64,000 bases of DNA from Erythrophleum ivorense. Lineage: Eukaryota > Streptophyta > Magnoliopsida > Fabales > Fabaceae. The stretch covers positions 806,001 to 870,000 of the forward strand of contig JAIUCV010000345.1 in assembly GCA_026724425.1 (NCBI GenBank), given 5' to 3'. The position numbers and the translations under genes are program-made. Below are positions 39,801 to 52,400 of the stretch, piece by piece. A model generated the notes under the pieces. That model saw nothing but the letters and a program-made list of their open reading frames with translations, was not told the origin of the DNA and searched no databases. Each line of letters opens with the position of its first letter. Positions within the stretch are counted from its first letter, which is position 1.

Positions 39801-40375
39801 CATTTTATTGTGAAAAGAATTGGAGCACCTACTCTTTCATTTACTCACTGAAAAGGAACAAATTGAATCCAAAAAAGGCTGAAGACTTGGTTTATGTTCA
39901 TACCAATCTTCGTCTTCTATCAAGAAAGAGTAAAAAATATTCTAGCAGAGTGACTAAGATGTGAGATATTAATAGAGATCATTAGGAGCCATTTGATGGG
40001 GCAGGAAGTCTTGAGGTTACAAATTTATCTTTAGATGAACCGGATTTAGAGTAAGAGCTCATAAGAAAAGTTACTAATGTCAATGTAGATGAAAATGAAG
40101 ATTAGTTTGGATTGAAAATTGTAATATTAATGCTTGTAGGGATATAACTTGTTATGAACATCTTTTTTATCTTGTAAATTGTGATATTATTTATGTTATT
40201 ATAATTTATTTATGATTTAATTTAGTTTTTAATGTGTTAAATTATTGAATATATATATAATTATATATATATTCCTATACCCGTATCCTAAAATTTTAAA
40301 AATTATTGTATTCTATGTATCGTATTGTGTCGTACCCGACACAAGTACTCGTATCGATGTTTCTTAGCTCATATT
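36875..40375 (+). mobile_element. hAT-superfamily DNA transposon, 3485 bp, with 8-bp target duplication
   Basis: The element is 36883-40367. It is flanked by an exact CTCATATT at 36875-36882 and 40368-40375, the 8-bp length typical of hAT elements. Its left end CAATGAAGCATGGATAC and inverted right end CTAAGAAACATCGATAC match at 13 of 17 positions. Both subterminal zones are rich in GGATAC / GTATCC and GTACCC motifs, including the palindromes GGATACATATCC on the left and GTGTCG-TACC-CGACAC (40327-40342) on the right. In hAT elements such motifs often bind transposase. The interior carries a degenerate hAT transposase on the plus strand. The insertion event can therefore be read completely, although the element cannot move by itself. 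Confidence 0.88.
37822..40105 (+). pseudogene. Degenerate hAT transposase (BED finger, DUF659, hAT dimerisation domain)
   Basis: The ATG at 37822 follows an AG acceptor at 37815-37816, so an intron in the leader is likely. In frame come a BED-type finger (WKCNSCNREF with a following H), then LEKAFYQTTRK. After several stops comes the DUF659-like region (RPLINFIAVSNGGP, KVIDGTKEYKDKFY, TPCVVHTLNLALKNI). Then there is a long intact stretch ending SLNPR, and a probable intron at 39408-39512 (GTAAGT...TATAG) joining cleanly to YYTPQW. Finally comes the dimerisation block CEKNWSTYSFIYSLKRNKLN. Stops lie at 37900, 38043, 38371 and at several points from 38416 to 38540. Frameshifts lie near 38700-38810 and near 39775. 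The protein is dead, but most domains are readable, so the decay is moderate. Confidence 0.9.
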
Positions 40376-40448
40376 TCCATGTTTTCCATGCTAACATGAG
40401 ATACAAAAATAATTCCACAATCCAAATTTTGAATTTTAGAAAACTCAC

Positions 40449-41130
40449 TTTGCCAACACGGGATACAAAAATAGCATCAACAGCTTCCATGCGTTTAAAC
40501 AGGTAACCTTCATTCAGCCTTAGATAAGCCTCACACAATATGTTAAGCTCCACTAACAGGGACTAAAATAAGACTCAATTTCAGCGAAGTAACAAAACAT
40601 TTGTTTAAATTTTAAAACCAGAAACAAACTAAAGAAAAATAGTAACGGAATATTTCTCGACGTAGGACAAAACAAGAATCTTAAATCAGAAAATGCCTAC
40701 ATCCTATCTTCAACCAAATGATTTGAGCTACCCAAAAACATGAGGCTCAAATTTCAACACCAAAACCAGAATACTCATAGTTTCATATTTCATAATTGAA
40801 GATGGAAAACAAAGAAAGTATACCTTTAAGATTCCCATTTTCAGCGTCTAAAAAACCCCAACGAATTTCCTTTCTCCCTTTCTGATCAAGGCCCACCGAA
40901 ACCGAAAACAGAATCCTCACCTAAATCTGGTTCAACCTCTTAGTTCAAGGCCTACTGAAATTGAGAATAGAGCCCTCTCTCTCAGCAAGTGCTCTAAGGA
41001 ACACATACTTGAAGCTCTTCACTATGGACAATCAGCATAAATCTGGGAAATGCTTCTCCTCTGCTCACCAGTTTCTTCCTTTCTGTTATTGCGAAACCCC
41101 TCTTCCCTTCTGATTGGAACCCATTTTATA
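40449..41130 (-). CDS. Doubtful minus-strand gene start (promoter, leader and two small exons)
   Basis: On the minus strand a TATA box, TATAAAAT, lies at 41130-41123. A pyrimidine/purine-mixed leader follows, then an ATG at 40838 giving MGILK to 40824 and a GT donor. A second exon, 40529-40449, begins after an AG and stays in phase: AYLRLNEGYLFKRMEAVDAI plus FVSRVGK, followed by a GTGAGT donor. The phases agree, but the product is not recognised. No further exon could be found on the far side of the hAT element, which would sit in the next intron. It may be a real gene with small exons, a noncoding transcript or a gene relic. Confidence 0.3.
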
Positions 41131-41506
41131 GTAGGTTTGAGCGTGAGTTTTTCTTCCTTCTCGAGCATGCCTCTCTTCCCAAAACATTGGAGAGAATCAC
41201 GCAACACACAACTTTTGAAAACCGTTCCCTCCTGCTGGCCCTCGACTATTTGAAAACGACCAGGGATGCTTCTTTTTTCGTTTTTATTATTATTATTTTT
41301 TCATTGTTCTCATTTTTTTTTGGATTTAAGTTATTTGGGCTTTTGAATTTGGGTTGAAACTGGATTATATAAGAATATTAGGCTTTAAAATTTTAAATTT
41401 TTTTCCTTTCAAAATCTCTTTTTTCTTAAAATCTTTCTTTCTCTCTTCCACTTCTTTTTTTATTATTATCATTATTAAAAACTATCTGGATAAAATATAC
41501 TATTTG
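41131..41506. other. Intergenic, nothing seen
   Basis: Upstream side of the doubtful minus-strand promoter, then T-rich DNA. No feature that I can support. Confidence 0.4.
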
Positions 41507-42190
41507 AATGGATAATAATTTAATTTTAAAATTAATATTTGTATTAAATATATTATAATAAAAATAATATCCTCAAAATTTTAAAAGTTTTTAGAATAAA
41601 TTAAATGTATAATTTTTATCATAAAATAAATAATATTAAAAATTAAAAAACATTTATTTACATTTTAAAAAAATAGCAACATTTTTTAAAATATTTTGAT
41701 CATGTGTGTGTATGAGAGAGAGAGAGCAAAAAATCGAATAAAATAATTTAAATATCTTCAAAGAAAACTCCTATATTTATTATTTATATAATACAATAAG
41801 TATTAAATATATATTTGATTAGCATAAAATATTTATTTTTTAAATTTAAAAAATTGAAAGTTGATTTAATAAAATCATTATTAAAAATAAAGAATATATT
41901 TACAAAATATTTTTTAAAGTTAACTAATTTATAGATAGTAATTTAATTTTTAAAATAATAGATGTATTAAATATATTATAATAAAAATCACTATTGTCAA
42001 AAATTTAATAATTTTTAGAATAAATTAAATACATGATTTTTTAACACAAAATAAATAATATTAAAAATTAAAAAAATATTTAGTTAAATTTTTTTAAAAA
42101 AATAGTATTATTTTTAAAAAATATTTTCGTCATATTTTGGTTTTAGAAAATTATATATATGTATATAATAAATAATTTAAATACTTTTAA
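41507..42190. repeat. Direct duplication of about 240 bp, spaced about 428 bp
   Basis: TTGTATTAAATATATTATAA in the first copy (41507-41750) recurs as ATGTATTAAATATATTATAA in the second (41935-42190). Both continue with AGAATAAATTAAAT and AAATAAATAATATTAAAAAT in the same order. Related sequence is also seen at about 34.7 and 54.45 kb, so this is probably a dispersed AT-rich repeat present twice in tandem. Confidence 0.7.
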
Positions 42191-42879
42191 AAAAAGAATA
42201 ATTTACCTTTAATATTTTGTAAGTTAGTTTAGATTACAGAAGCATACTAGTTTCCTATGAGGTCTGAAACAAAGGATAGCATATCTAAATAGTTTGATTT
42301 AAGCAAAAAATAATAAATTGTTTAGCAAGTATGTTTTTCTTCCGGTGAATGTTTAAGTAACCTAACAAGAGTCTAAAATTTTAATTCTTTCTTTGGTTAA
42401 TGATAAACAAATAATAAATATATAAATCTGTATCCAAAGCAGTATGTGGGGAAATAAAAAGAAGATAATATGGTGTGTTTAGTTTGATGACATAAAGAAA
42501 ACAAAATATAAAAAGTAGGTAAATAAAAGTAAGTAAGATAAAAAAAGAATTTTTATATCTCTATTTAAATAATAATAATTTAATAGTCAGAATAATAATT
42601 TAATAAATAGAATGATAATTATAAATATTATATAATTATATTTAAAAAAATATTAGCATTCGCGGTGGAACAAACGGGCTAAATGATGAATGAAACACAG
42701 GTGGCAGCTACGAGGCGCGTTTTGTCCCCTCAAGTACAAACGTAGCGTTGGAAGGTGAAAATAACGAACAACAATTTGAATAATGCCAAATTGCCTATTA
42801 CTCGTAATCAAATTATAAACAAAAGCATTATACAAATAGCCTCATATTTAAATTTGGATTTATAATTGGTCAAGTAGGA
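42191..42879. other. Intergenic with a short GC-rich island
   Basis: No gene. At 42660-42760 a GC-rich patch (GGTGGCAGCTACGAGGCGCG) stands out in AT-rich DNA. It resembles the subterminal part of some plant hAT-type MITEs, but no partner end was found. Confidence 0.4.
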
Positions 42880-43300
42880 ATTAAATTCAAGTGTAAACAA
42901 CTAATTTATACAAGAGCGGAGGCAGAAATTTTAACTTAAGGAGGGTTAAAAATAGAAGTTATAAACATAATATTTTTTTAAAAAATAATAATAACTTTAC
43001 AATATAATATAGTATAATATCTACTATGAAAAAAGACAATATATCGTATTAAAATTAAGAAAATTAATAATGCCTCATGACATGCAATTAAATTCAAGTG
43101 TAAACGACTAATTTATACAAGAGCGGAGGCAGAAATTTTAACTTAAGGAGGGTGAAAAATAAAAGTTATATACATAATATTTTTTTAAAAAATAATAATG
43201 ACTTTACAATATAATATAATATAATATAATATCTACTATGAAAAAAGACAATATATAGTATTAAAATTAAGAAAATTAATAATGCCTCATGACATGCAAT
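42880..43300. repeat. Tandem duplication, period 207 bp
   Basis: Unit 1 is 42880-43086 and unit 2 is 43087-43300. Both start ATTAAATTCAAGTGTAAAC and contain GAGCGGAGGCAGAAATTTTA, and both end GCCTCATGACATGCAAT. Differences are few, and an extra ATAAT stretch lengthens unit 2 slightly, so the duplication looks young. Confidence 0.92.
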
Positions 43301-44091
43301 TTATGCAACGCTGTGAGGTGCAATATAAAAGGAAGTATGCATTTTTTTAATATTTAATTTAATTTATTTCATGTAAAAAAAATTAAATTCATTGATAATT
43401 TGATAATGATGATAAAGTAGGACAATTTATCAAATCTACATGTGGCAAGATAATAAAGAACTTTAGAAATAAGGCAAATATGGAGAACAATTTGAAAAAT
43501 ATCAAACAACAAAAGAGAAACAAAAAATAACTTAGAGAAAATTAGAAAGAGTAAATGACAAATAGAGAAAACAAATGAGGAAATGAAAATAAATTGACAA
43601 AAAGATTGGAAGATAATGGTGGATCCAATAATTTTTACTCTTTCTTATTATAGTCTCAACAAATATAAAAGCGAAAGGAGAAACTTTTTTAGATTTCAAT
43701 TTCCTAAGTTTTCTTAAGGCTAAAATGTAGACAATTTTTTTTTCCTAAAAGTTTTTGTCTTTTGTAAATTTTTATTATTTTTAAAGACTTAAAAATAACT
43801 TATTATTAAAGAGTAAATAGTAATTAATGCTTTTTTTAAAGTTTAACATATATTAAACTAATACATAATTATTTATTTATTTCATTAACAATTAATTATA
43901 TTATCATATTTTTATACACATACAAACTTTATTTGTTAGGAGCGTGAATGTTATTTTTTTTTTGTTAACGTGCACACAGGCCCTTTCCCTCTGCCCATGA
44001 ATTTATATACAGTTTTTCACTTATTTTCATTCATCTCTCTAATATACAGTCAGGAAAGGGGTTTTAAATCCCCACTTTTGGTTAAAATTTT
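43301..44091. other. Intergenic, nothing seen
   Basis: No gene or structured repeat that I can support. Confidence 0.4.
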
Positions 44092-44486
44092 GAGAAAATT
44101 ATATAATTTTTTTTAATTTTGTTAAAATTACATAAATATTTTTTATTTTTTAAAAATATATTTTTTCTCAATTTAAATTTTTTAAATAAAATATCATTTA
44201 TTAACCTAAGTATACAAATATATATTATATTTAAATATATACAAATAAAAATAATATATATATTTGTTTCCGAACATGAACAATAAAAATAAAAAAATAA
44301 ATTTTTTTTATTAAATTTAATAAAAAATTTACTTAGGTTAATGGTGGATAATTTAATATAAAAATTTAAAATTAGACCAAAGTATAATATAATTTTTTAT
44401 TTTAAAAAACTGTTTATATTTTAAAAATAAAAAAAATCTGTGTACTTTCAATAAAACCCAAATAAATTTCGTATAATTTGAGATGA
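44092..44486. repeat. Foldback element, long-arm family, copy 2
   Basis: The left arm (AATTTTGTTAAAATTACATA, then TATTAACCTAAGTATA) is matched by an inverted right arm (TTACTTAGGTTAATGGTGG, AAATTTAAAATTAGACC). The order and spacing of these blocks are the same as in copies 1, 3 and 4, which makes this a family and not chance palindromes. Confidence 0.7.
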
Positions 44487-46412
44487 GGTTTAAATATTTC
44501 AAATAAGTTTTTTATTATCTTAATTTTATAAATTTAATTTAATTACGACTTTTAGGGGGCATCATTGCGTTTTGTTGAATAAAAGAATTTCTTTTTTAAA
44601 AATAATTTCAAAGATATATTCTTTGATATCAATTGAGTTTATTTATAATGTTAATTTTAAACGTTAAACAAACTAGATAATTTACAAATTTTTTAACTAC
44701 TGATAATAGAGAATTGGAAATTTCATGCTAGATGATCATAAGTTAAAGATATTTATTATGAAGAACTTTAAATCTCAAAATTATTTTGAGTGATCTAATA
44801 ACCTCATATTTTTAGTTATAGGACAAAAATACCTTTATTTAATCATATAAATTTGTTACCATTTAAGATATTTAAAGTTACAAATGACTTTTACTATTTT
44901 TATTACCTAATTTTGCATTTGTTACTACTTTATTCCAGTACTTCTACCTTGCTTCTGCTTGTTACGATGTAAATTTGTTATCATTCAAGCTTCTCAGAGA
45001 GTTGCAATTGGCTTTTTTTTTTCTTTAATATTTACTATCAATATTTGTATTTGTTATCACCTTGATTCATTCATTTATGTTATATGCATTTACTACCAAA
45101 TGAGGTACGAATGCTAGCAAAGCGTTAATAAATGCAAAATTAAATAATAAAAATCACTTATAACTATAAAAAGTTTAAGTAATAATAAATTTATATAATT
45201 AAATAAAAATATTTTTGTCGTACTGTTGAAAACATAAGGTTTTTAAGCTTTTCAAAATAATTTTAAAATGTAAGATTTTTTATAGTAAGTATTTTTAATT
45301 TATGACCATAAATGTAATTTTTCCAAGACTTTCTAAGAAAGTAATGATGCAATGCTGGAGAAGGACGCTTCAATTCTATAGGAATATGAGACTTTCAAAA
45401 ATATTTCCCGCAAGAAGATCAAGACCTTAATAATTGAAACATGATCCAAAGATTGAGTTTCCCACTTTACCTGCCACAGCTGCAATCATGCTTTCAAAAA
45501 CTCATTTTCCCCAATTCTTTATTGTGACATCAACTTCATAATGAAGTTATCAAAGACACTTCATTTGACTAATCAATGGGATAACGATTTGAGAATTAGA
45601 AAAAAGTTTATATGCAAAATTTTTAATAAAAATATAGTGCAGAGACTTTTTCAAGTCAGTGTCATATCATTAACTTATTATAGCTGGTTTTGGTGAGCCC
45701 TACATATTATAATTTAATTAAAATTTTGATAGCAAAAACTTTAAAGACGTTTTAAAGCATATCCTTTTTTTTTTTTGGCATCCTAAATTTTGTCCTTTAG
45801 AAATGATCACTTTTTTATACAATAAGCTAGTTCAAAAATTGGTATGTAGCACCTTTTTTCTTTTAGGGGAGATATTTTCTTTCCCTTATATTATAAGATC
45901 CTAATGAAGTCTCTTTCTTAGTAGCTCATTGAATTTACCTAAAACAAAAACAAAATATTAGCTAGTGATTATGCTATGAGAACAAAAATATAATCAATAA
46001 TTACCAAGAAAAACCCAACCAAAATGATATTGAATTCAACTATGTTATTAAGTATAGAACCAATCCAAATTGTCTACTCATCCTTTGGAATAAGTAGGTG
46101 CTTTGCCAAATTTAAATTGTTTAGATTTGGTTTGGGTGGTACATATTTGATATTTTATTTTATTTTTTAATCTTAATCATTACTTTTTTAAGTTAATAGT
46201 TAAAAAAGTATTTTCATTTTATATTTTGCATCTTCAAAACAAAAAAAATAGTATTAAAAATTAAATATAAACTATCTAAATTTAATTTAAACAACTTGGA
46301 CTAGAAAAAATACTAAAATGAGCCAGGAAAGAATGAGTAGGAAATTCAAATTGCATCAAGAGAACATTATTGTAACAAATAAAAAAATATATAGTAAATT
46401 ACACATATATCT
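44487..46412. other. Intergenic, no gene supported
   Basis: AT-rich DNA. Around 44760-44880 and 45170-45300, short related words (ATTTTGAGTGATCTAAT and ACATAAGGTTTTTAAGC contexts) hint at another inverted repeat, but I cannot define it. Confidence 0.4.
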
Positions 46413-49400
46413 TGTAATAACCCGATAAATTTTGGAACTCAAAATAATGAGGAAACTAACTAAAATGAATAATCAAGTTGTAATGCTACAAAAATAATGA
46501 ATTGTTTAAATAATTGGGGCTAATAATTAAAATATATTAAATTGAATTCTAAGATAAAAGTTAAAGGAAGTTGGAATAAAATTTAAGCTTGCAATAGCTT
46601 TAGTTGTTGCACTTTTATATTGAATGTAGGGACCCAAATTCAAACTCTCATGAGGCCACAATCAATATATTATATAAAATTTCGTGAAAGTTGCTGCTTG
46701 TAAACAGTGCAACTCCACGGGCTGCGTGCCAAGATTGTGTGCATATCCGTACATGAACAGTGCATGTTTGTACAGTTACTGTTTACACAGTTTTTTTGAA
46801 TTTTTTGGTGGGACCCACGGATTTTTTTTTTGCATTTCCTTGCATCTTGCAGGGGAGAAAACTAGTTTTTATAATTCTTTTTCTTCTCTTTTCTACTTTC
46901 TCCTTCTTCTTTTTTTTTTTAGAACAGAACCTTGTAGTGCTTGCTTTAGGGGGGACCATATTGCTATTTTTTTTTAATTTGTTCTACAACCCTTGTGTTA
47001 TTCATAAATTATTAACTAGTCCCCTAAAATTTTATCATCAAATCATGTGATTTCATCAACCCAAATATCTCGAAGCTTCTTTGGTATTCTTACTCTAATA
47101 GTTATGCTTTGTTCTTTCAATGCTGCCCTCACTCTCTATAACCTTCGCCCTCTTTCAATGTATTTCATGGTGCATGTCATAATAGCTTCAATCTTTGTCT
47201 TTTTCATTTAAACCCTAATAAGAGAGAGACTTGTGAGTGACTTTCCCTTCCTCACTTGTTTGATCTTCACTTTACCTTGTTATGTGAGCTTTTTGACACT
47301 TCTGTTTGATTGGGCCTTCATCCAACTTGAAGATTCTTGGCATCCCAACAACTAGCTTCATTTTTTTGTGTAAGGTGTTTCATTGTTGTTGGGATTTTTG
47401 CCATTCTTGTTTAGAACTTCTACACCATCTTCTTTCAATTTCTTCAACTTCATCCACCTCTTTGCTTTATTTGTGTCTTTGGATGTAGCTCTGGGTTTAT
47501 AAGCTGACCCATCTCTTAATTCATTTCTTTGTGAGGTAATTCTCATGCTTTGGTTGCTAAAGTTGCTTTATTTTTTTTTTTCTTGAGCCTTTGACTTAAA
47601 TTTTCATGGATGTTGTTTAAGAATTTCAACATGTAATTTTCCCTTGATGCAACACCCTTCCTCCTTATGTTTATACATCACCTTCCCTTTAATTTTCTCC
47701 TCTAAGTTGTAACCCTTTTAACTCTTGGCAAGTTTCCACTCTATAAAGATAAATCATCTACTCTTACTCATTGTTTCTCTTGACTGCTACCCCTAAGAAA
47801 GTGCTATCTATCTCTTTGAGTAGGCACCATCACTTCTTTCTTCCCTCATCTTCTTCATTGCTAAACTATTTTATTGGAGTTATGGGAATTTTTTTGTTTT
47901 TTGCAACTCAAGGTTATTTTTTTCCACATTACAAATATTATGTTCAACTTCCCCATTTTCCCTCTAGAACGTGGGAATAACTGAGGTCCTTGGGTAGGAT
48001 GTTTATTAGGTGTAAAAAGTCTTGAACATCAATAAACTTGAGTAAGATTTCCTCCTTTTTTATTTAATGACTCTCATGGTTAAATTCTAAAAAGACTATA
48101 CATTCGTGTGAGTTGATATGAAACATGAACTGAGATGAAGTAAAACTAGTGATATAAATTAAATAGGGGACAAGTAGCTAAAGAAAGTGAGTAATAAAAT
48201 TGAGTTAGTAATAAGAGGCAAATGAAGTAGAATTCAATTAAGTGAAATAGTACTAGAACTAGAAATCATAGTAAGTAATAGAATAATTAAAACAAACTAG
48301 GACTAAAACAAGGATTGGGGAATTTATAAGAAAGTAAAATAGTTAAACTCAATGGGATAGTAAGCTATAATAAGGTGCCTATTGACTCAATTCTATATTC
48401 TTTACTTCTACAAGCAATTATTAAAAATAAATAAATAAATTCAAATAAATTTAGCTATTTATTCAAGTTCGCCTAATAGTAAGAAACTTGAGCTAGGCAA
48501 TATAGGAAATTTGATGGTAGCCAAGGTAAGGATAGGAATTAATCTATAGGTTGGCTAAGTAATGTGGGGAGTAAGAAGCAATATATACTTGTCTTTTGAA
48601 TTTATAAGTATTATTGTAATTATGTCTAGGAATGTCTTCGGACTTTTCCATGTGAGGGAAATTGATGGTAGTTCAATATTGAAATGATAAAATATTATTT
48701 GTCAATCATAGTGAATAAATTATAAAGCATAATATGTTTTTAATTTTCTTGCCATTTTTGTTTTCTCTATTTTTATTTGCTTTCTATGTGTTTATTAGGA
48801 TGAGCATCTTAGGCAGTGCCTTAATGTATATATTATTAATGAGATTAAATCTTTTAAATTATGATATGCTATATGTGTTATTATCAAAATAAATGTGAAA
48901 TGATGTGTTGATTTAAGCATGATGTTTAGAAACTCAATCAACAATAAGTTTTTCTCAAGATGTTGTTATGGTATCATTTAGATGTTTGATTATGATATAT
49001 CATATTATTAATTGTGAAATTTGTCTTTTAAACCACCTACTCTAAAAAATTGTTGGATACAAATTATACCTATTATATAAGTATACATATAAAGTAAGAT
49101 TGTGCAAAACGCTAGTTGCTAACAACAATCTTGTTAGCTCTCAATGCGTCATGGATATTACCATATGATTTCTATGACTAAGTATTTAAAGGATACTAAG
49201 TTGGATGCTCTTTAAATGTTTAAGGATTGTAGGGATAGTGATAAGCAAGAGCGATGGTAGTAGTCCTACTCATGATTCTTATTTGTGATTTCTGCCTACA
49301 ATGTTCCAAGATTTAATATATGATTATTTACCTTCATAAGCTGTGGGTCCACATTTGGATATGTGGTTATTTACCTTCATGGGCTATGAACCCATGTTAA

Positions 49401-52400
49401 TATATATCTTGGAATTTAAAATTCTACATAAACCTTAATATTGTAATGTTGTGTTAAATCATTTTCAAACTATTAGTGTTTGTTACTTCTTGATGTGTAA
49501 ATTTCGTTTTCATAAATTAAGTCATATTTACCTATTATTTTTATACTTCTTTAAATACCTTGATTTAACTATCGATTATTACATGTTTTGTTTTGTACTT
49601 TATAAAGTTAGTAATGAAAAGTAATTTTTTTATCAAACTAAACTTTAGGCTTGATTGTATTTACTGTGTATGTGTTTTATAAATTTTTCTCATCTTCTTA
49701 TTATTTGTTAAATTTCATTATTCTTGAGTTTCCATATTTTTGTATCATAAATAAATATTGACACATCATATCAAAGTGGATGTATGTTTATCCTATGATT
49801 AACCTTGTTATTTTCTTGCTACCTTAAATCCAAAACTAAAACCTATTTTCATTTAGAAAAATTCTATACCTACTAATTCCTTTATTTGTCATGCTTTATC
49901 TTGTATTCACTAAGTATTGAGGCTTATTCCATTATTTATTTTTGCAGATAGGAAACTATATCCAAATACTCCACCAATTTAGCTTGGGGGTGCTATTAGT
50001 GAAGAGCCAATGGTAGGGTTGTTTGGTATAAATGATTTGTTATATTTGTATGTATATATTTGTACTCTAAAATTAACTCTATAGACTACTAATAATTCAT
50101 ATATTTTCTATATTTTTATCCATTAATTATGGACTTTTTATTAATGATTTGATGATACTTTGAGTTTTATTAGATATTATTTGGATTAGGAAGTAGAATT
50201 TCACATTTTTAAAATGATATTGCATATATTAGGCATTTTAATGATTTTATTTTCTAGGTGACAATTTTATTTCATGGGTCATTGATTTTATTTTATTTTT
50301 GACTTAGGGAATTTCATGAAGCGAAGCACTTTCATAAATGGAGAAATAAATGAGAAGGAAGGAGCATACACATAGCACTCACCCACGGATCATTCAAGCA
50401 CTCCCTCTCTCCACGTTATACATGCACAGTTCCATTCACTCACGGTTCACAAATTGAAGGAGTAGATCAACGTAGCACTCCAGCATTCACACATCACCCC
50501 TACGTCTCTCCCTTATATAGAAATAGGCACAGGACTCTCAGGGATTGACACACACTCCACTTGCATGCATTCACACTCATTCCCATGACATTCCATTCAT
50601 ATCACGAGCTCTCTCTCTCACTAGGTTAAATACACACTTACACAGTTCACTCACTCACATCAAGGCTCATGGCTTCCAAGGGAATAAAGCACAAGAATCC
50701 ACTCTCATCCATTACACACAAGAGACACGTGCATGGCAATTTCATGCGACCAGCTCACTTGTACACAGTAGTTCTTTTAATCCACAAGGCTCTACTCTTT
50801 ATGCACACAAGGGACATCCAAGAGGCTTCACGAATCACATTCACTCCACAGCATCAACTACGCTCATGCATCAGGCTTTCTCTACGTTTCACATGTCACA
50901 GCATTCCACTTACACATAATCACATGCCCCTCACATACTCACTTATTTATGTAGGAGCCTCATGTCACTAATTCATACAATGACACACACAAGCTCTTAC
51001 ATGTAATCACACACTCATGTTGCCATGTTCTTCTTTCATGCATAGACTCACATGCCTCTCACATGACACATACACACGATAGAAGCATGTAAGAGAGGGT
51101 CAGGTGTCACGCAAGATGAAAGAAGGTCTAGAGGAGAGATACGGGAAGGTAGACTCTCGGGTCCTCTCGAGGAGGTAGCACACGTGGCATGGATGGGGGA
51201 TGAGAGCCACGAGTCTTAGGGGTCCACAAATTCATGAGGAAAAGGCATGTGATATTGGCACAGGTTTATTGAAGGATATCAGATACACAAAAGAGCAGAA
51301 TGTGATGATCACATGAAAACTAGGCACGAGCCTAGAAGATCAAGAAGACACAAATGAATCATGTGAGAAGCGAATCATGGAGAACACAGATATAGAGGAG
51401 CAAAATGGACTGACATGTAAGACTATTAAGGCTAATTTAGAGGGGAAAAGAAGGAGCTCAGGTAGAAATTGAAAGGGGAGACTCTCAAGTTTTGGGGTTA
51501 AAGGTCCAAAACAGAGAAACACGCATAAAGAGGAATTTCATCTTATTATTCTGATTCATCTTAGTGAAGCTCCAATGGCTATGGCTCTCAATTCGAATTT
51601 CCTCTTTCATTTCTTGCAACCAATGAAAGTTTAATTTCTCTTAGTGACTGATCTTGGATGTTAACTCCTTGATGAATATTAGAGCTCTTAATTTCAATAA
51701 AGATTAGGTTAATTCTCTCATCTCCTCTTTTATTTTTTGTTATTACTTTAATTAATATTCTATTAGTTGGGTTTAATTGATGGAAACTTACTTGTAGCAG
51801 CTATTTTGGATTGGTAAATCTTCTAAATTTTGTTTATGAATTGGAGATGTATTATTTCCCTTTAAGTGTTTGACAAATTGCTCTTAAATAGTTGTACATT
51901 TTTCACCTACTTTCTTGTAATTCTTAGCTTAATTGTGCAATGGTTATTGTGTAATTGGTATTGGAAATTGTTTTTGATTGATATAATTAAAACTTTAAAG
52001 AGTTTAAGTGGTGATTTAGACTCTTAGGTGGAAGGTCTACTAAAAGAACAATTAAAGTCATATTTAGGTGTGTTCTAATCTTTTCATGCAAGTACTAATC
52101 AATTGACAGTATTGTGGTTACAAAATTTCAATTGATTAGGCACTTGTATCTTAATTGGTTAATTGAGAATTTCTTTAGTAAATTCATCAAATAAGGGGAT
52201 TAGTTCTAGTCTTAAGTCAATCTAATAGGAGTAATAATAATTGAAGTCAAGGAAGTGAGTTCAAGGTTAGCTACTTTGCATTGTTAATTGATTTAATCAC
52301 TTTAGTTATAGTTTTTCAATCTCTATAGTTTATTTTAATTTAATTAAATTCTGAAAAATAAATTCCTTCAATGACCTCTTATCTTATGTTTTTACTTAAT

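Noticed and set aside
47306..47546. Lys-rich minus-strand ORF as a gag fragment
   Set aside because: No zinc knuckle or gag block. The Lys/Asn richness follows from AT-rich, T-biased sequence.
50545..50971. ORFs of 100 and 124 codons rich in His, Thr and Ser
   Set aside because: They follow from the CAC/CTCAC-rich composition. Two overlapping frames are equally open and neither has a motif.
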